Below are positions 15,695 to 24,825 of a stretch of 32,068 bases of DNA, one piece after another. The notes under the pieces were generated by a model, which worked only from the letters and a program-made list of their open reading frames with translations, had not been told where the DNA came from and made no database searches. A program made the position numbers and the translations under genes. Position 1 is the first letter of the stretch. Every line of letters starts with the position of its first letter. The stretch is from assembly GCA_037445875.1 (NCBI GenBank), contig JBBIJR010000039.1:1-32068 (forward strand), written 5' to 3'. Source of the DNA: JBBIJR01 sp037445875. Its GTDB lineage: Bacteria; CLD3; SB21.

Positions 15695-17204
15695 GCCCGT
15701 CGTCCTTTCCGTCCATTAGGCGAAGATGGACCCGTACGCGCGTGCCGCCTCCGGCCGGGCTCTCCACGTGCATGGCCCCGTGGTGTTCGTCGATGATCGA
15801 TTTGCAAATGGACAAACCGAGGCCGGTGCCCGCTCCCGCCTTGGTGGTGAAGAACGGATCGAAGATGCGTGGAAGGTCGGACGGCGCGATGCCAACGCCG
15901 CTGTCCTCCACCTCAACGATCGCTTCCCGTTTGTCGCGATCATAGGTCAGCGTCATGCGGATGCGGCCGTTTTGCGAAATTGCCTGGACGCTGTTGATCA
16001 GGAGATTGATGAAGACCTGCTGCATTTTGACGGGATCGGCCAACACCGCGGGGTTGTCCTCCGGCCCGGTGAACAGGATTTCGGTCCGTTTCTTCCGTGC
16101 CAGTTGCTGGGTCAGCACGACGCACTGGTTCAGCACTTCGTGGAGGCGGCAGGGTTTCTTGTCGGACGGCGAGGCCTTGGCATACGTCAACAGGTCGTCG
16201 AGGATTTTGCCGCACCGCGATGCTTCCTGTTCAATGATCTCGAGCTCTTTACGCACGCCGTCGGGTAGGTCCTCATGCAGCAGAGACTGGGCAAAACCCA
16301 GGATGATGCAAAGGGGATTGTTGATCTCGTGAGCAACGCCCGCCGCGAGGGTTCCGATGCTGGCCAGACGCGAGGATTCATAGAGATGTTCCTCCATCCG
16401 TTTCTTCTGGGTCACGTCCCGGAACGTCTCGATGAAATACCGGATCTGCTGTTGGTCATCCCGTACGGGATACGTGTGGACTTCGAACACGCGGCGGTCT
16501 TCGGTCAGGATCTCGGCTCCGTGCGGGGTGCCGGTCTGCAGCGTGGTGACGGCGGGACATCCCCGGCAGATCGAGCGCCTGCTGAAATAGGTCTCGTAAC
16601 ACAAACGGTGGATCAGGTCCCCGGTTTCGGAACCCCGACGGTTGCCGTCCGTCCGTCCCGAAACGGCGGCGGCGTTGTAATGCTGTATCCGGAAAGCGGC
16701 GTCCTGCACGCTGATGGCATCCGTAATGCTGTCGAAAATGGATTGCAGATAGTTCTTCATCTCCCGGATTTCGCGGAAGAGCTGTTCGTTCTGCAGACGG
16801 ACGTCGTGCAAGGTAAAGACGTTCGAAATGACGTTGATCAGTTCCTTGTACCCGAAGGGTTTGGTCAGATAGGCCGACAGGCCCATGCGCAGGAGCTGCT
16901 GCTGTTCTTCTTCGTTGTCCGTCCTGGCGGTGAGCATAATGACGGGCACCTCGCGAAACCGTGCATAGGCCGCATCGTTCTGAATGGCCTGATAGACCTG
17001 AACCCCCGTCATCTCCGGCATCATGTAATCGAGCAGAATCATCTGCGGATCGGCGTGAGGAAGTTTTTGCAGAGCTTCGCGACCGCCGCCCGCGGACTCG
17101 CACACCGTGCCGGAGGTTTGCAGCATCATGCGGATCGTGGACAGCACCATCGGATCGTCGTCGACGACCAGCAGGCGGCGGCCTTTGAGGAGGGGCAGCG
17201 TCAT
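15684..17204 (-). CDS. Cytoplasmic hybrid sensor: REC-PAS-histidine kinase
   Basis: The protein has 506 residues and no membrane segment. An N-terminal receiver (1-130) has D59 as acceptor (MILLDYMMPEMTG) and K115. A PAS domain (about 148-270) contains clustered cysteines C202, C213 and C216 (LCYETYF, ICRGCP). The HisKA box has H292 (AAGVAHEINNPL). The HATPase_c is intact: N boxes INLLINSVQAI, G1 EDSGVGI, F FDPFF and G2 GAGTGLGLSI. It can phosphorylate and probably pairs with the overlapping NtrC-type regulator. The ATG at 17204 is one base from the upstream stop, which suggests coupled translation; an ATG at 17222 would add six residues. Longer in-frame extension into the upstream gene is unlikely because it reads as Pro/Ser/Arg-rich shadow. 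Confidence 0.92.
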   Translation of the reverse strand: MTLPLLKGRRLLVVDDDPMVLSTIRMMLQTSGTVCESAGGGREALQKLPHADPQMILLDYMMPEMTGVQVYQAIQNDAAYARFREVPVIMLTARTDNEEEQQQLLRMGLSAYLTKPFGYKELINVISNVFTLHDVRLQNEQLFREIREMKNYLQSIFDSITDAISVQDAAFRIQHYNAAAVSGRTDGNRRGSETGDLIHRLCYETYFSRRSICRGCPAVTTLQTGTPHGAEILTEDRRVFEVHTYPVRDDQQQIRYFIETFRDVTQKKRMEEHLYESSRLASIGTLAAGVAHEINNPLCIILGFAQSLLHEDLPDGVRKELEIIEQEASRCGKILDDLLTYAKASPSDKKPCRLHEVLNQCVVLTQQLARKKRTEILFTGPEDNPAVLADPVKMQQVFINLLINSVQAISQNGRIRMTLTYDRDKREAIVEVEDSGVGIAPSDLPRIFDPFFTTKAGAGTGLGLSICKSIIDEHHGAMHVESPAGGGTRVRVHLRLMDGKDDGHDR

Positions 17205-17205
17205 A

Positions 17206-17874
17206 TCAGCGGACAAGCTCATGATAAACGGCAAGGGCGGAGGCCACGAGTTCCGGTCCTCCGAGCGGCTCGAGGGACTCCAGGCAGGCGAGGAGTTCCG
17301 CGCGCGAAACACCGACATGAAGCGCGCCCTTGAGATGCGAGACCAGCTGCCGGGCGCGGCGGGTGGCGGCAAGAGCGGACACGATGCACAGTTCGCGTTC
17401 CACCGGCGTGAGGATGGGCCGGCTCAGGACCTTGCCGTATCCTTCCCGGATCATCCACTCCTTCACGTCGCGACTCAGACCAGCCATGTGTTCCATGAGT
17501 CGGTCGTAGTTGCGTCCGTAGATCGTCCGGCACAGGCTGACTCCGTCGCGGTACACGTCCTCCGCGGACCGATCGTCCGACGCGTCGGGATTGGCCAGGC
17601 CTCGTTCGCGCAAGATATGGTTCAGTACGATCAAACCCTCGATCGCGGTGGGGAAACCGCAGAACAGATAGTTCTGTAGAATCGCCTCCTTGATGTTGAG
17701 CATCGGAAGTTCCTCGTCGAGGCACATCTCGACGATCGCACGGGTCGCCCGATGCAGACTGAGCGCGTTGGCGGCGGCCAGCCAGGCATAGAGCTGCATC
17801 GGCTTGCGAAGGTCCTTGCTTGCAAGACGAGCCTGCAGCGTGGCGCGCAGGTCTGTTTCGGCCGCAGGAATCAT
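17206..17874 (-). CDS. Carboxymuconolactone decarboxylase (CMD/AhpD)-like protein
   Basis: The protein has 222 residues and is all helical. The C-terminal half (about 155-220) fits the CMD family: TPVERELCIVSALAATRRAR, then LVSHLKGALHVGVSRAELLA. The N-terminal half (40-95) looks like a second, diverged CMD unit (LNIKEAILQNYLFCGFPTAI). CMD relatives include decarboxylases and AhpD, which reduces peroxidase partners through a CxxC pair. Here there is no CxxC, only single cysteines (C51, C72, C115, C163) and H180 in the usual helix, so AhpD-type chemistry is doubtful. Its start overlaps the upstream kinase stop (ATGA) and its stop is one base from the next kinase start. It must be made with the kinases and may be an input or accessory component (inference). 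Confidence 0.8.
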   Translation of the reverse strand: MIPAAETDLRATLQARLASKDLRKPMQLYAWLAAANALSLHRATRAIVEMCLDEELPMLNIKEAILQNYLFCGFPTAIEGLIVLNHILRERGLANPDASDDRSAEDVYRDGVSLCRTIYGRNYDRLMEHMAGLSRDVKEWMIREGYGKVLSRPILTPVERELCIVSALAATRRARQLVSHLKGALHVGVSRAELLACLESLEPLGGPELVASALAVYHELVR

Positions 17875-19088
17875 GGCGCGCCGAGCTCCGCGCGATCGAC
17901 CGGCAGGGTGACGATAAACTCGGTTTCCTGAGAACCCGGCGAGTCTACGCGGATGGTCCCGCCGTGACGCTCAACGATGTCATGGGCGATCATGAGTCCA
18001 ATGTGTACGTGCCCGCCCTCCTGATCGATCTCGAACAGATGGTCCCAGCGTGTTGAAGGGACCGGCGTGCCGTTGTAGCGGACGGACGCGGCCACGTGGT
18101 CGTCCTCGCGCCAGGTGCGCAGCCAGATGTCGCCTTCGCGGTCAATGCTCTGGGCGGCAAAATGGATCACGTGAACCATCACCTGCACCAGCGGCCCGTA
18201 CAACGCTTGAATAAACGGGTCGTCCCCGTACGTCTTGTGAATCCGGATTCCAAATGGGCTGCGCGGATAGAGAAGACGGATGGCCTGGTCCATCACTTCA
18301 CTGACACGCACGGCCCTCCACTCGTCCTCGTCCAGGCGGGAGAAGTTCTTGAGGTTCTGAATGATCTCCTTTACGTACTCCGTCGAGTTCTGGATCGTTC
18401 TCAGAATATGTTCGAAGTCCGATACGGCCTGCACGGAACCGTCAGGAAAGAGTTCCTGGTGCACGACGCGGACCGATTCGCCCGCCGGCCCTTCCCGGAC
18501 GCGCTCGATGAAACTCTTGAGCAGCGACCACTCGTGGCTTGCGAGGACCGTCGCCTGGAGAATATTGGAGATCGGGTTGCCGAGTTCGTGCGTGATCCCG
18601 CTCATCAGACGTCCGAGCAGCGACATGCGTTCCGACTTGAGAAGGTGTTCCCGCGCCGCCAGCAGATCGCGGTACATTCGTTCCAACTCTTTTTTCTGGT
18701 AGTAGTATTCGCAGGCTCGCTGCACCGTTACCTGCATAGTTTCCATTTCGAACGGCTTGAGGAGAAACTGATAGATGTGCCCACGGTTGATCGCGTCGAG
18801 GATAAGGCCGAGATCGGAATAGGCGGTCAACATGATGCGGATCGCATCGGGTACGATCTTTTGAGCGGCCTCGAACACCTCAATGCCGGACATGCCGGGC
18901 ATTTTCTGATCGGAGATGATCACGACGAGATCGGGTTCTCGCCGCATTGCTTCAATGGCCGTATTGCCCCCGGGCGCAGTGTGGACTTCGAAACGGCCCG
19001 AAAGCCCCCGGTTCAACACGTTCAGAATGGACGGCTCATCGTCCACGCACAGGATTTTGGGTCTGGGTTCGGCAGGCAGGGTATTCAT
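17871..19088 (-). CDS. REC-histidine kinase-like protein with decayed ATPase domain
   Basis: The protein has 405 residues. The receiver (10-128) has D60 (VIISDQKMPGMSG) and K111 and resembles RpfG-type receivers (LGLILDAINRGHIYQFLLKPFE). A coiled linker leads to a HisKA helix with H167 (SGITHELGNPISNI). The HATPase_c region is altered at each key box. Where the N box should hold two Asn it has H306 and F310 (VMVHVIHFAAQSI). The G1 box Asp is Tyr338 and its second Gly is Pro342 (RYNGTPVP). The G2 box is HVHIGLMI. It probably cannot bind ATP normally, though it keeps both phosphorylatable residues, so it may act as a phosphotransfer or docking protein. It overlaps both neighbours by 4 bp (ATGA). 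Confidence 0.88.
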   Translation of the reverse strand: MNTLPAEPRPKILCVDDEPSILNVLNRGLSGRFEVHTAPGGNTAIEAMRREPDLVVIISDQKMPGMSGIEVFEAAQKIVPDAIRIMLTAYSDLGLILDAINRGHIYQFLLKPFEMETMQVTVQRACEYYYQKKELERMYRDLLAAREHLLKSERMSLLGRLMSGITHELGNPISNILQATVLASHEWSLLKSFIERVREGPAGESVRVVHQELFPDGSVQAVSDFEHILRTIQNSTEYVKEIIQNLKNFSRLDEDEWRAVRVSEVMDQAIRLLYPRSPFGIRIHKTYGDDPFIQALYGPLVQVMVHVIHFAAQSIDREGDIWLRTWREDDHVAASVRYNGTPVPSTRWDHLFEIDQEGGHVHIGLMIAHDIVERHGGTIRVDSPGSQETEFIVTLPVDRAELGAP

Positions 19089-22000
19089 GCGTTCTTATGC
19101 TCCCGTGGAAGATGGTGAGGAATGAGGAAAGAGAAACAGGCCCCGCCGTTCGACGAGGCGTCCAGCCAGATGCGGCCGCCGTGCAGTTCCACCAGTTTTT
19201 TCGTGATAGCGAGGCCCAGCCCGGTGCCCCTTTCACCGTCCGTACCGACTCGGCTGAGGTTGCTGAACTTGTTGAACACGTTCGCGACGGCTTCGGCCGG
19301 GATACCGCGGCCGTTGTCCTGGACGGATACCCGGGTACCTTCGTCCGTACGTGCCGCCGTCACTCGTACCAAGCCGCCGTGGTCGGTGAACTTCAGGGCA
19401 TTGCTGAGCAGGTTGCTGAGGATCTGCCACATCTTTTCGCGGTCGCAGAAAACGGGCAGGTTCGGCTCAGCCGGCGTGAACTCGAAATGGATGTCCTTCT
19501 TGCGAGCGATCCAGCGCATCTCCTCGATCTGTTCCTTGATGAGTCCGACAAGGTCGTATTGTTCCACTTCAAGCGTGACTTTGCCGGATTCGATCTTCGC
19601 AATGTCGAGCAGGTTGTTGATGAGGTCCAACATGTGTTCCGAGGCTCGGTGGATCAATTCGGTATCCTCCGTCAAATAGGTCTCAGTATGGTAGGTCTTG
19701 GCCCTGGTTTCATCCAGGATGATCCGGCTGGTCGAGAGGATCGAGTTAAGCGGATTTCGAAGGTCGTGGGCCGCGATGTGGAGGAACTCGTCTTTGACCT
19801 GGTTCAGTTCGTTCAGTTGGCGGTTCTTCTCCTCCAGTTCCGCGGTACGCTGTTTGATCTTCAACTCCAGTTCGCGGTTTCGGCCCTCGATCGCGCGCAG
19901 GCGGTAGCGATAGACGGCGGAAGCGATCAGGAGCACGACAACAACGGACAGCGTGCGGAACCACCACGTTTCCCAGGTCGCGGGTTCGATCCGGAACCGG
20001 ACGCGGGCGGGTCCTTCGCTCCATGTGCCCGTTCCGCTGATGCACTCGACGTTGAAGGTGTATTGCCCGGCCGGCAGATTGGTGTAGCGGATTTCCCTCG
20101 AGACGGTCAGCGCAGACCAATCCTTGTCGAAACCGTCCAGCTTGTACCGGTAGCGTACATCTCGCGTGGCGGAGTAGGAAAGTCCCGCGTAGGCGAAGGT
20201 GACGCTGTTCTGGTCGTGGGTCAAAACCCGTGCGGCAGGTGTTTCATCGAGGAGGTCGAACGACGAGCCCGTACCGTCGCCGGAGGTCGCCGCCATCTGA
20301 TAGAGGTACATGCGAGGGGCGACGGTGTCCGTTCCGTCGTGGGCCGGACGGTAGTGGACCAGTCCGCCGACCGTGCCGAACCAGAACTCGCCTGCACTGT
20401 CCGGCAGCACACTGTTGTTTGTGGAGAACTCCTCGGCGATCATGCCCGACGATTTGCCGAAATGCCGAACGACCTTGATCGGCCGGGATTGCGGGTCCAC
20501 GACGTCCACCCCTTTGTCGCCGCAGATCCAGATTTTGCCTTCGTCGTCCGGAAGGACGGCGGACAGGAGGTTGTGCGCGAGTCCCTCCTTCACGGTGATC
20601 TGCTGGAGCACCGAATCGGCGTCCGGGTCGAACAACACCGCCCCGGCGTGCGTTGCCACCCAGAGATCGCCTCCGGGGCTTTCCGAGATTCGTCCAATCG
20701 TGTTGTCCGGAAAGCCGCCCGCCGTGTTGAATATCCGCAGACGGATCGATGAGCGGTCGTGATCAAGGACCATGCACAATCCGGCTCCTCGAGTGCCCAG
20801 CCAGATGCTGTGCCGGCGATCGATGAACAGCGAACGGACATAGTTGATGGGCAGCCCGTTGTCGATCGTGTAGTTCTGGAACGAGTCCGAACGGGGATCG
20901 TACCTACTCAAGCCAAGGGTTGACGCTATCCAAATGAAGCCCGACTCGTCCTCGACAATATCCTGAATCCGTCCGCCGGTCAAACCGTGGACACGCGTCC
21001 GGTTGAGGAACGGCCCTTGTCCGGGAACGCCGTAGCTGATTCCGCCCTCGGTACCGATCCAGTATGGGCCTGCGCGCGTCTTGCGCACAACCCAGACAGC
21101 GTTGTCGACCAGCCCATCGCTGCGCGTGAAGACGTGGAACCGTCTTCCGTCAAAGCGAGCCAGGCCGTTGAGCGTGCCGATCCACAGATCTCGTCCAGCG
21201 CCGCGCTCGAGGCACAGGATCAGTTTAGAAGGGAGGCCGTCCTCGACGCGATAGTTGACGAATTGTTCGTTCTTCAGATGATGCACACCGCCATCCGTGG
21301 CCAGCCACATACGTCCTTCATGATCTTCGCACAGGTGCCGAACCGACGGGTCGGACAGGCCGTTCCTCGGGGTCAAGGTAAGCGAAAGAACCCCGTCGGA
21401 TTCGTAGCGTACGGCTCCGTCGCGGGTGGCCACCCAGATCCGTCCGCGGCGGTCTTTCAGTATATGCTGCACATAGAGTCCAGGCAGGCCTTCGTGGTTG
21501 GCAAGATAGGACGACAGGATCTTCCGCGTCCTGAGGTCCATGAAATTGACGCCGTGGGAAGAGCCGATCCACAGGCGGTCCTTATCGTCTTCGACAACCG
21601 TCTGGACCTGATCGGACAGAAGACCGGAGGACCTGGTAAAGCGGGTGAAGTGTCCCGGAGAGCCGTCCAGTGCATACAGGCCTGCGTCGGTGGCGATCCA
21701 CAACGTGGACCGGCGGTCACGGTACAGATACCGGATACTCTCCCGTGTCAGCCCCTTCGACTCGCCGTAGACCGTGACCGATTGGGCCAGAGCAACCGAG
21801 TCGTCCACAGCTGCCGTGTTCAGCACGACCAGTCCGCGGTCGTTCGTAGCCACCCAGAGTCGCTGTTGTGCGTCCAGAAGCAAATAGTTGACGGCGGCCT
21901 GTCCGAGGGCACGCAGATGAGGGAACTGGCGGACGACGGAACCTGTCGTTCCCCTGGGGACCAGGACGTTCAGTCCAGACACCGTTCCCAGCCACAGCCT

Positions 22001-22282
22001 GCCTTTCTCATCCACGGCCATGTTCCGGACCGACGAATGGGACAGTCCGTCGCGCACGGTGAACGTCGTGAATGTGTACCCATCGAACCGGCTGATTCCG
22101 CCGGTGCACCCAAACCACATGAATCCGCGCCGGTCCTCGAGGATCTGGTACGTTTGACTCGAAGCGAGACCGTCGTCCGGTGTGTAGGTTTCCAGCGTGT
22201 ATTCCTGCCCCCGCACCGGTTGGATCCGGGCGCCCAACAATATGCCCGCGGCCGCCAGGCCTGTAAGCAAACGCACGATCAT
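19085..22282 (-). CDS. Reg_prop/Y_Y_Y membrane sensor histidine kinase
   Basis: The protein has 1065 residues. The signal peptide is 1-26. The outside part (27-about 680) has many two-component-regulator-propeller repeats (DGLSHSSVRNMAVDEKGRLW, WLGTVSGL, WIGSSHGV), normally two seven-bladed propellers. A Y_Y_Y domain follows (about 690-765; YRYKLDGFDKDW, NLPAGQYTFNV). One membrane helix lies at about 775-792, then a coiled coil. HisKA has H839 (HIAAHDLRNPL), and an intact HATPase_c follows (NLLSNALKF, DNGRGI, GTGLGL). Unlike the classic hybrid two-component systems of Bacteroides it ends after the ATPase domain, with no receiver or AraC domain. Its partner is therefore probably one of the receivers encoded next to it. 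In relatives the propellers sense polysaccharide fragments; the ligand here is unknown. The start lies 35 bp after lon. Confidence 0.93.
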   Translation of the reverse strand: MIVRLLTGLAAAGILLGARIQPVRGQEYTLETYTPDDGLASSQTYQILEDRRGFMWFGCTGGISRFDGYTFTTFTVRDGLSHSSVRNMAVDEKGRLWLGTVSGLNVLVPRGTTGSVVRQFPHLRALGQAAVNYLLLDAQQRLWVATNDRGLVVLNTAAVDDSVALAQSVTVYGESKGLTRESIRYLYRDRRSTLWIATDAGLYALDGSPGHFTRFTRSSGLLSDQVQTVVEDDKDRLWIGSSHGVNFMDLRTRKILSSYLANHEGLPGLYVQHILKDRRGRIWVATRDGAVRYESDGVLSLTLTPRNGLSDPSVRHLCEDHEGRMWLATDGGVHHLKNEQFVNYRVEDGLPSKLILCLERGAGRDLWIGTLNGLARFDGRRFHVFTRSDGLVDNAVWVVRKTRAGPYWIGTEGGISYGVPGQGPFLNRTRVHGLTGGRIQDIVEDESGFIWIASTLGLSRYDPRSDSFQNYTIDNGLPINYVRSLFIDRRHSIWLGTRGAGLCMVLDHDRSSIRLRIFNTAGGFPDNTIGRISESPGGDLWVATHAGAVLFDPDADSVLQQITVKEGLAHNLLSAVLPDDEGKIWICGDKGVDVVDPQSRPIKVVRHFGKSSGMIAEEFSTNNSVLPDSAGEFWFGTVGGLVHYRPAHDGTDTVAPRMYLYQMAATSGDGTGSSFDLLDETPAARVLTHDQNSVTFAYAGLSYSATRDVRYRYKLDGFDKDWSALTVSREIRYTNLPAGQYTFNVECISGTGTWSEGPARVRFRIEPATWETWWFRTLSVVVVLLIASAVYRYRLRAIEGRNRELELKIKQRTAELEEKNRQLNELNQVKDEFLHIAAHDLRNPLNSILSTSRIILDETRAKTYHTETYLTEDTELIHRASEHMLDLINNLLDIAKIESGKVTLEVEQYDLVGLIKEQIEEMRWIARKKDIHFEFTPAEPNLPVFCDREKMWQILSNLLSNALKFTDHGGLVRVTAARTDEGTRVSVQDNGRGIPAEAVANVFNKFSNLSRVGTDGERGTGLGLAITKKLVELHGGRIWLDASSNGGACFSFLIPHHLPREHKNA

Positions 22283-22317
22283 AGGATCGGTACAGCAGTT
22301 TCAGCGAAAAAGAAAGT

Positions 22318-24810
22318 CTACAACGTTGATTTGGTCATGCCCACGCGTCGTTGTCCGGTCTTGCGGGACGCGAACACGGCCGGGCGTGGAGCGGCCGGGC
22401 GGCGTTTCTGCCGTCGGGCGGTTGTTGAACGGCCATTGGACTTCTCTGGCGGTTCCAGCAGTGCCACGCGAAGGACTTCATCGATGTGTTCTACAAACGC
22501 AAACCGCAGGGATCGTTTAACATACTCGGGGACGTCGTCGAGGTCGTTTCGATTCATCTTGGGCATCACGACGGTCTTGATGCCGGCCCGCCGCGCTGCC
22601 ACCACTTTTTCGCGAATTCCTCCGACCGGCATGACCCTGCCCCTCAGGGTGATCTCGCCGGTCATGGCGACGTCGTGACGTACGGGCCGGTTGGTGAGGA
22701 GCGAGGCGAGACAAGCCGCCAGTGTGACCCCGGCAGACGGTCCGTCCTTGGGAGTTGCACCGGAAGGAATGTGAACGTGGATGTCCATCTTGTCAAATAC
22801 CTGCGCATCGATGTTCAGTTCGCGTGCGCGGGACCGGACGTACGAGAGGGCCGCCTGAGCGGACTCTTTCATAATGGCTCCCAGCTGGCCCGTCAGCTGC
22901 AGATTCCGGCTTCCGGGCATGCGGCGCGCTTCAATGAAGAGAATCTCACCCCCGTTCTGCGTCCATGCCAGGCCTGTGGCTGTGCCAACTTCGTCGGCCC
23001 GGTGAGCCGTTTCAGGAAACACCTTCTGCGGGCCGAGGAATTCCGCCACGCGGTCCTTGTCCACGGTCACCGCGGAGGCCTTGCCTTCGGCCTTACGGCG
23101 GGCCACTTTACGGCAGATGTTGGACAATTCGCGCTCAAGGTTGCGTACGCCCGATTCCCAGGTATAGGCGTTGACCATGTGCAGCACCGCTTCGTCCGTG
23201 ATCTTGAGGTCCCGCGGTTTGAGGCCGTTCTCCCGGATCTGCCTCTTGATGATGTACCGGCGCGCAATCTGCAACTTGTCCTCGGCAATATATCCCGAAA
23301 GCCGCAAGACCTCCATCCGGTCCAGCAAGGCCGGCGGAATCGGCGAGAGATCGTTGGCGGTCGCGATGAACATGACCTGGGACAGGTCGAACGGAATGTC
23401 CAGATAGTGATCGCTGAAGTGGCTGTTCTGTTCCGGATCGAGCACTTCGAGCAGCGCGGACGCGGGGTCGCCTCGGAAGTCCTGGCCGATCTTGTCAATC
23501 TCGTCGAGCATGAATACCGGATTCTGGCTCTGACAGCGGCGGAGTTCCTGCAGGATTTTTCCCGGCATCGCGCCGATGTAGGTGCGACGATGGCCCCGAA
23601 TCTCGGCCTCGTCCTTCATGCCGCCGAGACTGAAACGGACGAACTTGCGTCCGATGGCGCGTGCGATGGAGCGGCCGAGCGAGGTTTTTCCCACACCCGG
23701 CGGTCCGAGGAAGCACAGTATCGGACTCTTGCTGTCCTTGCGCAATTTGCGGACGGCGAGGAATTCCAGAATGCGGTTCTTCACGTCCTCCAGATCGTAG
23801 TGGTCCTCGTCGAGGATGTTCTTGGCCTTGGGGATACTGATCGTGTCGCGGGTGCTTTCGCTCCAGGGCAATTCCAGGATCCAGTCGATGTACGTCTTGC
23901 TGACGATATACTCGGCCGAAGCAGGCGACATTTGCCCAAGGCGACCGACTTCCTTTCGAGCTACTTCTTTGGCCTCTCGCGGCATTTTTTTCTTTTTGAT
24001 CCTGGCGGTCAGTTCCTCGATCTCGATGCCCGAATCTTCGTCCTCGCCCAATTCGTGCCGGATCGCCTTGATCTGTTCCCGGAGAAAGTACTCGCGCTGG
24101 CTCTTACTGAGTTCCGCGTTGACCTCCGTCTGGATCTTGTTGTTCAGTTCCAGCAGTTGAATCTCGCGATGGATGGCGCTCATGACGAGCGTCAACCGCC
24201 CGCGTACGTTGGCTTCCTCGAGTATTCTCTGCTTTTCCCGCAGATCGATGTTGAGGCTCGAAGCCACCATGTCCGCAAGCTTGTCGGGTTCCCGGATATT
24301 GCCGATGATGACTTTGAGTTCGTCCGGCAGCACCGGAGACAGGGTGACCATGTTCTGGAAAGAGTCGGACACGCCGCGCATCAGTGCTTCGATTTCTATG
24401 CCCGATTCGGTGACCGTGGGTACCTCACGCACGGTTGCGATGAGGTACGGAGATTCCTGGCGCACACTCTCCACCCGGATGCGGGCGAAACCCTGGATCA
24501 GGAGGCGGATGCTGCCGTCGGGGACCTGGAACATCTTCAGGATATTGGCCGCAGTGCCGATGGAGTACAGGTCCTCCCGCGTAGCAAACTCCCGTTCAGC
24601 GGTCTTCTGGGTGAATACGCCGATCAGTTTGGAGCCGATCAACGAATCGTGCACCAGTTTCACCTGGTGTTTTTCCGTGACGACCAGCGGAAAGACCACG
24701 GACGGAAAAATGACCATGTCTTTCAGTGTGAGAATGGGCAAAGCATCCGGCAGCCGGACGTGAGCTTCCTGACTTCGCGGTACGTCGTTTTGCATTAAGG
24801 GTTCGGACAT
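22318..24810 (-). CDS. lon: Lon ATP-dependent serine protease
   Basis: The protein has 830 residues, close to the usual LonA length. It degrades misfolded and regulatory proteins in the cytoplasm. The LON substrate-binding domain is about 20-210 (LPILTLKDMVIFPSVVFPL). The coiled linker includes YFLREQIKAIRHELGE. The AAA+ domain has Walker A GPPGVGKT (369-376), Walker B VFMLDEIDK and sensor ATAN. The protease domain holds S692 (PKDGPSAG) and K735 (GGIREK), with the 43-residue spacing of E. coli Lon. A basic low-complexity tail (about 788-830, RRQKRRPAAPRP) extends beyond the normal end. It starts 15 bp after the hsp20 stop, so the two form one unit; stress induction is likely. Confidence 0.97.
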   Translation of the reverse strand: MSEPLMQNDVPRSQEAHVRLPDALPILTLKDMVIFPSVVFPLVVTEKHQVKLVHDSLIGSKLIGVFTQKTAEREFATREDLYSIGTAANILKMFQVPDGSIRLLIQGFARIRVESVRQESPYLIATVREVPTVTESGIEIEALMRGVSDSFQNMVTLSPVLPDELKVIIGNIREPDKLADMVASSLNIDLREKQRILEEANVRGRLTLVMSAIHREIQLLELNNKIQTEVNAELSKSQREYFLREQIKAIRHELGEDEDSGIEIEELTARIKKKKMPREAKEVARKEVGRLGQMSPASAEYIVSKTYIDWILELPWSESTRDTISIPKAKNILDEDHYDLEDVKNRILEFLAVRKLRKDSKSPILCFLGPPGVGKTSLGRSIARAIGRKFVRFSLGGMKDEAEIRGHRRTYIGAMPGKILQELRRCQSQNPVFMLDEIDKIGQDFRGDPASALLEVLDPEQNSHFSDHYLDIPFDLSQVMFIATANDLSPIPPALLDRMEVLRLSGYIAEDKLQIARRYIIKRQIRENGLKPRDLKITDEAVLHMVNAYTWESGVRNLERELSNICRKVARRKAEGKASAVTVDKDRVAEFLGPQKVFPETAHRADEVGTATGLAWTQNGGEILFIEARRMPGSRNLQLTGQLGAIMKESAQAALSYVRSRARELNIDAQVFDKMDIHVHIPSGATPKDGPSAGVTLAACLASLLTNRPVRHDVAMTGEITLRGRVMPVGGIREKVVAARRAGIKTVVMPKMNRNDLDDVPEYVKRSLRFAFVEHIDEVLRVALLEPPEKSNGRSTTARRQKRRPAAPRPAVFASRKTGQRRVGMTKSTL

Positions 24811-24825
24811 GAGATCGGAGAAGGG

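Noticed and set aside
18947..22678. Two long plus-strand open frames (about 600 and 560 codons)
   Set aside because: Antisense to the REC-kinase and the Reg_prop kinase; Arg/Val/Asp-rich shadows.
22486..24798. Long plus-strand open frame (770 codons)
   Set aside because: Antisense to lon; no family features.
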